Source: Cristatella mucedo (taxonomy: Eukaryota; Bryozoa; Phylactolaemata; Cristatellidae). Taken from it: a stretch of DNA of 64,000 bases. This document shows, piece by piece, positions 50,501 to 62,500 of this stretch (its first letter is position 1; every line of letters starts with the position of its first letter). The DNA is taken from assembly GCA_009760855.2 (NCBI GenBank), contig WPIO01000296.1, positions 1 through 64,000 of the forward strand. The letters run 5' to 3'. Both the position numbers and the translations under genes were made by a program. The notes below the pieces were generated by a model. That model had not been told where the DNA came from and ran no database searches. It saw only the letters and a program-made list of their open reading frames with translations.

Positions 50501-53500
50501 CAAATGGAATGATCGAACCGTCCTTGCATACGCAAGCAAAATATCTGTGCTTAAATGTAATTCCAGGCATGTGCCCGCTTCCCAGCGGAAAAAATAATTA
50601 ACGATATTGCTGAAGGTTTCTTGCAAGTTAGAGATATGCACAGGGCCAGCCTGCACGTAACCCTCCTCACCCTGGTAAATAGATGCCCAATCCACAAACA
50701 GTAGAATGTTTTTAATAGCAATGGCGAAGCCCCTCCACTCTTTGACTTCCAAATCACTATCACTTGCATGCATCAGCCTAACTACTGGCCACCCACATCT
50801 CCAGCCATTAGACTATAGCAGAAATCCTTGACAACTTAGTCACCAAGCTTGTTGTGCACTAAAAGTGAAAAATGAGGGTGACTAGGGCCTTCCGTTCGTT
50901 TGAATAGAATGGACCTATAAGCCACCCACTCACAGCTTCTGAATCATGACCCATTCCAGCCGGAAAGAGTGACGTTGCCCTTATTTAAATCGCACATTGA
51001 CATGCATCTGATCTGATTCAGCTAAGCTTTCACACACGTCTTAGTAAACTTGCCCTCTATTGCATTCCTGACATACGTGGATAGCTATGATGCCATTTAT
51101 TCAGTGCATGTTATTAGTAGCCCAGGGGTTCTACTAACCGATTTTCCCCGAGTGGCGTCGTGCATGCCTTTAGCATGCTGGTCTTAAGCTCGATAATTGT
51201 GTCGTTTCGACTGCTTGTCCAACAAATACGAACCGCCATGTGGGCCAAAACCATCAGTTATTGCAGTATTGCAAAGCACCAAGATTATATATTCAACTCT
51301 TTTTAGGGTGCTCACTAAGCAAACGACCGAAGAGGGATTACGATTATTACGTACTATTAGGATACATAGGCAATACGTATATACCAAATGATACTAAGGC
51401 AACATCTTGGCTAGGATCCCAAGGTAAACAGAAAAACTCATCTAACCTGCGAAATATGCAAGGAATGGTGCAAGAAAAATGATCTAAAGGGCTTAAATGT
51501 ATCCCAAGGCACGTGCCACTTTTTAGCTAATCAATATATAATAATAAAACAATAACAAAATAATACATTTGAGAATAGCACAATCAGAGAATCTTTCAAG
51601 ACGCATGCATATCTGCTGCATAAGAAGAGCGCGATCGCAGATGGTTAGTGATCGCATGCTCAAATAAACAACAAAAGAAGCAACACGATGTATAGGCAAA
51701 CAGTTAGCATTCCAAAAAGCTGGTGGAACTATGCTTGAATCATGGTGGGATAGTTGATCTGGTAAGTAGGACGGGAGCCAAAGAAATAAGTGACCTACAA
51801 AGTGAGTGACAAAAACACTTTGAAGTCGGTGCTGTGCCCTCGACTGAGGAGCCAGTGCACGTCGGCGAGAAGTGGTAGAAATGAGGCACTGCCAAGCTCA
51901 CGACAGACAAGCCTAGCTGCTGAGTTTTGCAGCAGCTGTGAGCCACCTGATTGCACAGGCCATTAGACCAGAGCCAGCAGTGATTTACAGAAGTCGAAGA
52001 TTAGAGGGAGTCCCAAATGCATGCAAATGCAAATAAACAAAAATGTTGCTGCAGCTTCTTGCAGGATTTGAGATATGCAGTGTCAGCGTTAAAAAACCAT
52101 GCCCTCACCCTAAGGTACACAGATGCTAATCTTAAACATTGGAATGCTTATGCATTGATGAAATCAGCACATGGCTGGCAGGAAATTTTCTAAAGACTAA
52201 ACGATGATAACCCTAACGATACTCACTTCTTGCCAACATGCACTGGCTACCAGTCAAGCAATGGATTGACTTCAAGGTTTCGTCGCTCACTTTTAGGTAA
52301 CTGCATTCTTTGGCTCCAGCCTATCTCTCAGGTCTACTCCCCCACCAGGCCAAGCATCGTACCACCCACTTTTCATAATCCATCAGTCTACCAATACCTT
52401 GTACGAACCTAAATGCCTATGCAGACCGTGCATTTAGTTCGAATGTTCCCAAAGCCTGGAACTCCCTCCCGACTTGCGACACAACATCCCATGACTTGAC
52501 CACATTTAAAAAGAACTTAAAAACACATAAAGGACAGCATTGAGTGGGTGACTGTGATTTGTCATGTATGTGTTTGTGAGTGCTGACACTGTGCATGCTG
52601 CCACTAACTACATTTGCATGCTGACCCTGTGCATGTCACCCCTAACCATGTTATTGATGTTGTCTATTAAGCATGATATTACTCACGATTCAATTGCATT
52701 TCCCTTTGCAGCAAATGCAAAGCACCTAGAAAGAGATTGAGTTCTCTGAGGGGGCTTTATCAAGTGCGCTATTATTATAATTATTATTATTTATTCAAAC
52801 AGGATGAGGAATACTACAAAAAAATGTATGCATAATACAATGCAATGAGTGCCAACAATTGTGTTCGCTTGGTCTCAGTAAGACTGCATGATGTAAAAAA
52901 CATTCCAAACTTTTGGCACTTATTATTGCACAAAGAGACGTTGCCGAGGTTATCATTAGCATCTGCAACGTCATAAGCTCCAATGGGGATTTATACAAAA
53001 ACGGTACTTGTTCAAAACAATCAGCTAGTCTCTCAACCTAAAAGTATGTAGTATATTAATATAAGTCACTTATAGAGCTACTTACGAGAACTTCTCATGT
53101 GCTTTACATAGGCTATGGGTGTCGATTTCATGACGTCGGCCAGACCATGGTCGGTCGAGCACCTTAACCACTCAGCCGAAACAGCTCGGCATTTAGCGAT
53201 GCTATACGGTAAAATGGTCTCAATCATCGGTTCGCAGAAAGTGTGTAAGCAGAGAATCCACAAGGAATTGATGGCTAAGTAGGCACCTTCTCTTTGCCTG
53301 GAATTTTTCTCCCGAATCAATTTCCATGCTACATCGTGTAGCAAAACCTCTTTGGGGTTGGCTTGCTAATGAAATCAGAGAACGTCTACACTTTATGCAA
53401 TACTTAGTCTTCTTGTGTACCTAAAGATGAATGTAGGCTAGCTGAATAAAGGTTAGACTGAGATTGGCATCAGTTTTCAGCTCGATGAGACGATAATGTC

Positions 53501-56500
53501 AGCTTAATGCCACAACAGACTTTTTACTGCCACACCATCTAAACATGTTTACGAGCAATGCATAAATTATAGACCATTAATGCATTCTAGTATTTAATAA
53601 TTAGCAACATAGCCGGCTTTAGTCTGGAAGTCATAATGTTAAACCATTAGCAAGGCCAATTGGTGAGTCATCCTAATCAAAACCTACCAGCCCAACTGCA
53701 AGCTGGGAGTAATAAGTCGTACTGAAACAAAGAAACCATTGTATATCATCCTGGTGAGTAACTGTGCTACTTCTATTTAAGCCAATTTGCAGGAAAACTC
53801 TGGCCGAGCTACCTGGCAACCTGAACGATCGGGTACAAATTGTTACGAAATGAAACCAATGAGGCACAAGTCGCATAAGAATCCAATGCACAACTCAGGT
53901 CACGATAGCGCTCAGCTGATTTCTCTCAAGTTCGGAAAAAGTACTCACTCATGTGAACTATTTCAGCATAAGAGTCTACAGAGCCGTCACTTATTGTTGC
54001 GTTGACAACACAGTAGTAACTGGCACCCTGCACCAATCCACAAAGTCTGGTGCTAGAGCCGTTAGAGAAACTGCTCATGTGTGTGCCAAAGTCACACTGC
54101 AGCTACAAAAGATTGTAAAAAATTAGCTGAACACTTACATGCACTTTTCCTAAGAGCTTGCATGCATGCTGACCTTGTGCATGTCACCCCTAACCATGTT
54201 ATTCATGCAGTTAATCAAGCATGATACCACTCACCATTCGATCGTGTTTCCTTTGCAGCAAATGTAAAGTGCCTATACAAAATTAGGTTGTCTGAGAGTG
54301 CGGTGTCAAGTGTATTAATTATAATAATATTATTATTATTAGTATAAGAGTTTCCTTAAAGAATGATATGCAGTCATTTTTTAGGTAACCACTGGAACAA
54401 TCAATAGGCTGAAAGCGGACAACCTTCATGAATGCGAACACCACTGATGCTCTGTTACAGCAAAATATTTATGATGAAGGGTACCGGGTGGATTTAGATT
54501 TAACCCCTAAGCTACGAAGATTATCTAGACATTTCCAACTTATGGTCTCGCGGTCACAGTTATATGATACAAGTTGGCTGGCCTGCGATTGAGCATAGGT
54601 TTGCAGCCCATTTCAAATGAAAGCTTACACCGAATGCAAGGAGAGTAGAAATGTGTGCTCTAAACTGAGTCCAGTTAGATAGGATGTTGTAGCTGGAGCA
54701 TTAGTCTATTGTCTAAGTCTAATTTCGATTCAGTGGATAGGATTGAACTCAGCGATTCGTTGGACTTAGTAAAGCTAAGCAGTAAACATTCTTTCAAAGG
54801 CTGCCGAGTGAGCAGTATGGCTTACTTGCTGTAGCAGAACCAAGTCTATTAAATGGTTGCCAGCACTAGCTTCTGAGGGTCAGAGACTCAGCAATTAGGA
54901 ATTTAGGATCACGAAAAAATTATTAGTAGTCATAACAATAAAAACTTGTCGTTTGTATAATAACTAAAGAAAACACGGACTCTGAACAAGGCACTTTACA
55001 AACGACGAGTTGCAAGCACTGTATCAAGCAAACCAAAACAACCAAGTAGCTTGCTATCCACCCTAATCAAGAGAGAGTCAGCAGGAAATCAAATGTACAA
55101 AGCTCAAATCCTGAGAGCGTATTGTAGTGCTATTGAAGTTCCCTTCCTCTCCTGCTAGAAGCCTCATCGCACCACCTTCGATGCTTATCCGAACTTGACA
55201 GTATGTTTTAAGCACGCATGAGCATAATATTTTTCACGCCTGCACCAAGTGCAAGGGCTTCATATTCAGCTGCCAATAACTTGGTGAATTTACTTTCTTT
55301 GATAAAGAAAACTTGCATCTAGTAATCAAGTCATATAGTCACTGATTTGCCATAAGGACTGGGGGGGGGGGTTAATTCTTAAAGGGCTTTGGTCGGCAGC
55401 TGAGCTTTCTTTGCTACCGTTGCCATAATCCCGTGTTGGCTGAGCCTTCACCTCAATAAACGTCGACTGGTGATTAAGCCGGAACTAAGCTCGAGTATTT
55501 CGGCATGTAATCGAGTGGGTGCAAAACCAGCCTTCAGGCATTCAATTTTCAGTAGCTCATCATACGTCTAAGTAGAAGCCCTAGGTCATCCACATGCCTA
55601 CTATTTATTGTCCCTGTCACGGAAATTTCCGAATACTGTCTCTGATAGCTTTCTGACCTAAACTCAGCTTTCGATGATCTCTTGGGCGCTAATCTTCCGA
55701 AGATAATAACGTCATAGCCCATAACGCCATAAGGCATTTACACAAAATCCACAACGTGGCTTCCCATTGCAAAAAGATCCTAGTACTGCAACACATGTCG
55801 AATCGGTCTGCTGGTTTCAGCCAACGTCACAGTGTATGTGCCCGATTTATACACTCGGATTTCCAGAGAAGAAGATGTTTCACTCTCTATTTGACGATTA
55901 AAGCCTGCAAATGTCACACAGCTGAAATTAGCCATATTTGCAGGTAAAACTAAAGATTTGCTCTGCTAGCAAGGTTTTTACCCATTACAATTATGTCAAA
56001 AATTAACGAGTGAGTAATAACTTCCAACCAGACACCAAAATCCGAAATTGCAACTGGCCGTCAGTAACATAGCCGTCCGGTTAACTAGGCCACATCAACA
56101 AATGTGCCAAATTCCTAATGTCCTCAGATTCGGAGCTCAAAATTCCTTGGGAACATTAAGCTATGAACCAAAACACTGCTTCATACTAGCTAAAGAACCA
56201 CACAATATTTAGTTCAACTTACTATCAACTCACAGTAGTTCCTTTCACTACCAGCTGAATAATTGACCATAATACACGAGATAAAAGTTCGGCAAAACGT
56301 AATGGTTGACATTCAACCAAATTCCAAAATAGACTTTCGAGCAGTGCTCGAAAACGACAAGCTGGGTAGTTTTACGCAAACTATTGGGGTGTTTTATAAT
56401 TCATTTGTATAGCGCCCCAAGAGAACTTAATCTCTATTCAGGCGCTTCACATGTGCCTCGGGGCTCGAGCCAGCGACCTCAGACAGACCTTGGTCGGGGC

Positions 56501-59500
56501 ATGCACCTTAACCGCTGGACCAAGCCAGCTCACCAGACCTAAGAAACCCTGGCTTGGATTACTATATAACTCCCTAAGCTCAGGGAAGCAAGTTTTGTGG
56601 TCGTAGTTCTCAATCTTCGTTTTCTCTACAGCTCACTAGAAGTTCCTAACTTCAGGACTCGGCAGAAACATTAATTGACCATTTCATAAACTTGTTTTAA
56701 AATGGAAGCACTTGCAAAACTGAGAGTAAATACATACTCACTATGCAAGAAGCAAAAGTGTTTTGGCATTAAACCATATCAGATTCAAATCAATATAGGC
56801 AATATAAAATGCTGATACTATCTTGAATTCGACGGCAGCACTCGCATTGAATAGCTTGCGATCAGAATCTGAACAAGTTCCTCAAGGAAGTGCAAAAATA
56901 ACAATTGCAATTTACCAGCATTGCTCCATTCTTAGATCTCTGCCCAAGGTTACAAATGCCCAATGTCCCATACTGGCTAAACACTAGTTACTAGCTGAAT
57001 CTCAAGCTCTGACTGAGGAGTTTTCTAGCCGACTGTAAGTGACCGATTGCATACTCAGAAAACATGCAAGGACATAGTTGAAGAAGTAAGGACAGGATTA
57101 CAAAATATCTGAAAAACTGGGCAACGGTATCGGTGTCTCTGCTTACTGTAATTTGCACAATACCATAGAGCCTAACGTAGGTAGACTGAATGCCTTACTG
57201 ATATGGTCATCCACTGAAATTTCAAGTTTTCAAGGAACTATAAGGCTACCTGACATAGCTTCACGGTATATGCTGGTTAAAGAACTATATGGGGGTAATG
57301 ATGGTATATGCACAGGCATTATGCTAGTTAGCCAGTGGTATTGCCTTCGCAGTGATGGGAAAGTCAAATTTAATGATCAATATTTCTTTACGGTCTACAA
57401 TACCTGCTAGATATATATCCGGACATGCATGCAAATCTGCACACAATGACTATTCCCAAATCATTCTCGCTTAAAGTGGATTCACTATACTTAGCTGTCC
57501 CAAAGTTTTGAAGTCCATATCCGTGGCTGCTTTGGCGACAGATAAACAAATCTAGGTGTTACTGATAGAGCAGGCAGGATGAGCAAGATACTTCGTTCAG
57601 TCACGACAACGGCAGGCAGCACAGAATGCACAGGTCACCGACGGCAGAACTTCTGCCTCACATGCCCAGTGGCTTTAGTTGAGCAACTGGCCGCGAACAC
57701 CATTAGTCATTTACCTCAATGCCAACTAAATGAGGTGCATTAGGAACACTTGAGTTGATTACCAGTAAACAAAATGCCAGCAAACGGCAGCTTGAAATAA
57801 AGTGCCAGTTTTCGAAGTAGAAGGAATTAAATCTCTTCGTGTAATGCAAATGCAACAGCTTTCATTCTCAGCAAGAGTAGGCACACAGACGACATATCGC
57901 TTGGACCTATCGAGGAGAACTACAAATCGGGTTACGAGCCAGATTCAGATATCCCACCACTAGTTACAAGCACACAGACGAAAAATCCCATAGACCTATC
58001 AATTTACAGTGGTTCTTGGACTTACGAGTATCCCAAGGTTTTATTTCAGAGATACGAGCTGTCGGCTAATGTTTTGCTTTGAGTTGAGAGCTGAAATTCG
58101 GGTTACGAGCCAGCGTCAGATACACCACTACTAATTACTGCAGCAAACGTCAAAGTGAATGCTGCAACATCTGTCCAGCATCCGGTGCCACAATCGCTTA
58201 CTTTAAGTGGTTGCAATGGAATTGTTCGCGTGTATACAAGTGCGAGTTGGCGTGCTAGCAAAGCAAGCCAGAGGGTGGAGGGAGGAACTGCTTGTGGTTA
58301 CTCAAGCCATTAAGGGTAGAACATACTTTTCACTACAAGATGCTGCCGACGATCCCGGTGCGAAGTTAAGTGCAGGCCTGGCGATTTGCACCCTGCACAT
58401 GAAAGAGAAGAAAGCTTGGCAAAAAGGGCAAAATCAGCTAATATGATTCAGGTATTCATTTCAATCTTGCTCCTGAAACTCCGTCAGCGTTTTTAAGTCG
58501 TCTGGTCTCCAAAGTAATGTTGTATCTTACAATTCTTAAATCCGATTTATTGAAGTAAATTCTGTTGTGGTGTTTTTAAACCATATGTTTTATTTAGAAG
58601 TACATTTTTTTAATAAATAACCGAAAGCAATAGTGTTTTTGTGGGCCCAGGAAGGATTAATGACATTTTCACTCATTTCAATGTGGAAAATTGATTGTGC
58701 ATAAGAGTATAGTGAGTTACGAGCTCAGTCACCGAACGAATTAAACTTCTAAGGTAAGATATCACTATACTTACTAAAATAGAGACAGGCTCCTCACAGT
58801 CCTGGGTAGATGAGCTCTCTATTACATTGATACAAGAGTCATCATTTTGCAGGTGATCTAAACATAAGAAATGGAATTAGCAGCACTATCTTGTTTTAAA
58901 AGGCTGTCACTCTAGCACTTGTTTCAGTAGAAGATAGTCACCACTGCTCGCACTCAAAATAATGTAAGTTGTACAAGCTTGATGCATCAGCAGTTTTGCA
59001 TGCCAGCGAGCTTTGGAGATGGCCTGATAGCATGACGAGCCCCCATTACGATCTCTTGCTAGAATGATTGGGAAGATTTATTCTTTACATAATTTGTCTC
59101 TCATAAGGCAGCATATCTCAAAAGTGATTGGGCCAGGCTTCTTCGACAGGATCTACGGGTACCCAATTGTGCTTGCTATTTATATAATCCGTGAGGCAAA
59201 CATTCATCAATCGTAGGATATATATTTAGTGAAGGCTAATAATGTGACACATAATTCATCATTTTTTCCCAAGTATGAAGGCGATGATAAATGGTATACC
59301 CCCTTTGAAGGCCCATAACTAGCTCCTCGGGTATTTAATTACTTTATGTAGACAAAAACGGAATGCGGGCCATTGGCATGCGACTACTATCAATGAAGCT
59401 CTATAAATTTTGACTGCCCATCGGCAAGCCCCTAATGCCACCATTGGAATTATCCAAAAATCTTAATATTTTTGAACCTCTGTCTCTAGCATTATTGCGA

Positions 59501-62500
59501 ATGCAACCTCTGATTGGCCCACTAGCTTACCAATATTGGTACTATAAGGAATTATCTGAAGTATTGAGCGACAAAAATTTACGATGGACGTTAACGTTTG
59601 ATTTAAGTCATGGCTATTGGCTGGCAACGACATTATACTTACAGCTAATGCAGCACAAGGTTAGGCTCATTTTCTCTCAGCTGCAGAAAACAATGACTGC
59701 AAGCTAACCAGATTTCTAGGATCTAAAAGATCCCACAGGCTATCTATTCTAGTCTTATCCAGCAAGGAGGCTGAATTGGTCTATCCGGTGATGAGCTGTT
59801 TTGATATAAATTCTTTACCAGAGAAGGTTGAGATGGCATGCAATTACCATGCCTTTACGTCAGGTTTAAACACAGATCATGTCACTGAAGCCCAACGACC
59901 CAACAACTTAAGCCCAATGACTTGAGCTCAATCAATCACAGCCATGCCCACTTAACACGAACCACAATGGCAAAGCCTAAACCAAAGATAAACCCAGACC
60001 CGAAAAACAAAACCATGGGTACTGCCTCATCAATGGCTTGTTATCATAAACCTTCTAATTGTAAGCATTTTAGCACTTGTCAGCCTTTGCAACCATAGGA
60101 GGCTTAAATGTGATTCAGGGTAGCTGGAACTGTGATTCGTGATAGTTGATAGTGAAATTCGTGATAGCTGAAATTTGAGAAAACGGGAAATTGCTAAACA
60201 AACTAAAAAATTCTATAACTGAACCAGGCTGAATGTGCAAGTTATGTAGCTAAGTCTTGCCAAGACGATGCAAGATAAGAAAGTAGACCAGTGGTGGACG
60301 GTACAGTGCAGCCATGAGGCCTTAGCAAAAAACATCACGAATTGAAAATTCTGATTAAGTTTAGTGCTATAGTTGGTTTAAAGTGTTAGCTTCTAATTGA
60401 CTTAAGAATAAATTTGAGGAAACCTTAGATAATCAAACAGCCTTAATTTTTAAACAGCAGAAGAACAATGACGGCTAACACCAAGCTTGTCGTAGCTGCA
60501 GAGGACGGCCTGATGTAGGCTCGAAACCAGCACCTAAATTGAGACTTCATGATATGAGACATTTCAAACCACTAGAGAAAATATCCTGCACGTTATTATG
60601 ATTGCCTTGCAGAGCGTAAATTGCCTTCAGCTGATTTTAAATTGGTTTGACGTCTTTTTATTAAACGCAATATTAAAGTGCACACCACTTTGCACCAGGG
60701 TAAGCTACATATATGCTTATTAGTTGAACCGGTTATGCTAGAGATCAGCTACAGGGCTCTCTCAATGTTTAACAAAAGCAATGATAAAATCAGCACCAAA
60801 ATTCACATGCAAATCTACAGTAGTTCGTTTAAAATTATTCACTTAGATGATAAATAACTGCCAGTGCCAAATAAGTGGCCTAAGTTGCTAAATATTTGAT
60901 AGGGTAAAAGAGGGTTGTTTATTCAACACAAATAAGGGGATTATAATGGACAGGAAACAGAAAAATACGGTGATCACAGTGGTTTCAGCAAAAAAATGAC
61001 ACTACTAAATAAACTTACAAGTTCGGAAACCTGTGTGGGCCTTCACACCTTTTGTTCCAAGCCCTATAGTGCAGCCTGAACCTGGCATAGGAAGACATCC
61101 ATCTGGATAGGAATATGGGCATCCAATACTGGAAATGCAAATTTCTGGTAACACACGTATGTTATAAAGGCGATTGGGATATGCTGGTATGTTAACATTC
61201 TGAAGTCCCGGTGTTGTAGCTGCTACTCTCACTGTTGTGTTAACACCAATGCCGGATCCGTCGACTTGAATCAAATAAGAGGTTGCTGCAAGGTTGCTGT
61301 CTTGGACAAGTGTTGTCATAGATACTTGTAGATTATTGCATTTAGGAGTAGTAGTCACAGATGCATTTAACAGTTGAGGGATCGCTAAAATATAGTGCGG
61401 AAGTTCAGAAATTAAATTTTTATGAACCAGTGGCAAACAACACATTTGCTGAAGAACTACATACAGAGCATAAAGGTAGCCAAACCACAGTATTAGTTAG
61501 TAAATTGCATCCCTTAAGAAATTGATATAGATGGAAATAATAATAAAACACTTCCATAGGAACCAGAGGCACTAGAATTTGACAGCTATATATTAAGGAG
61601 GAGGACGAACTGGACTAATAAGTCTGAATTTAGCCTTCGGCCCAGCAATGTGATGAAGAAGTAAAGTATGCCAGCCAACGAACTTTTACACAGTAGGTTT
61701 ACTGGTTGTCCATGAACCAACGTGAAAACTTGGTGGTGAAACCAATGAGTTCATCACGGTCGTTAACGATTGCTGTAAGTCCATTCCTTTAGAATCATGC
61801 AGCAAGCAGATGCAGTAATCGAAGCGATCATGGGCAGTTCTCGAAGGAAACCTCGATTAGCAACAACTCATCTCATATATTACAGGTAGTTTGCTAGTTG
61901 TTAGCTACTCTGCCAGATTCAGACCGCAGTAAAACTGTACTTATAGTTTAACAGTTGTTCCCAAAAATAAAGGCCCACAATAACTTTGCCTGCATGATAT
62001 TTAAGATTAGCTCTTACTTAAGAAACAAACGGTTGTTATTACAGCTAGCTGCAATAGCAATTTCATACCAGATTCAGACCTCGTCGGTTACCTTTGCCGT
62101 TTACAAAGACTTGGCTATACCTTCGCACTCGAGCATAACTGAAAAAACACTTGACCATGTTTTATGATACTGCTATCGAACTAATGGTAATTTTTTTTGG
62201 TGTAGCCGCATAGCAAGCTGCGATATAAATGATAAGCTCATTTTAAAGCTTATTTTGAAGTCTTGTTCTAAAAGCGTTTGAGCTGAAGCCGGCATTTCCG
62301 TGGCTATATTGCTGCTCTCATCGAAATTTCAATGCGAATGTTAGGTGCCCACCCAAGAGCAAATGTTAGAAATAAAAGGTGGGCTAAAAATGACAAAGTT
62401 TGACACACAAGAAGGTCGATAAGAAACAGATCCTTTGCATTGAAAGTGTCATCGGTGTAAGAATGTAAGCCTGGATCATCCTTGAGGGTCATAGTACTAA

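Noticed and set aside
55549-55737. Minus frame with beta-like text considered as an FN3 exon
   Set aside because: No credible acceptor, a weak donor (GTAGGCAT), and no match to the FN3 pattern; exons D and E already supply the domain.
57420-57545. Minus frame of about 46 codons ending in a cysteine-containing stretch, considered as the missing exon between C and D
   Set aside because: Only a weak donor (GTATTG) and an uncertain acceptor, and the phase is not the 0-2 needed.
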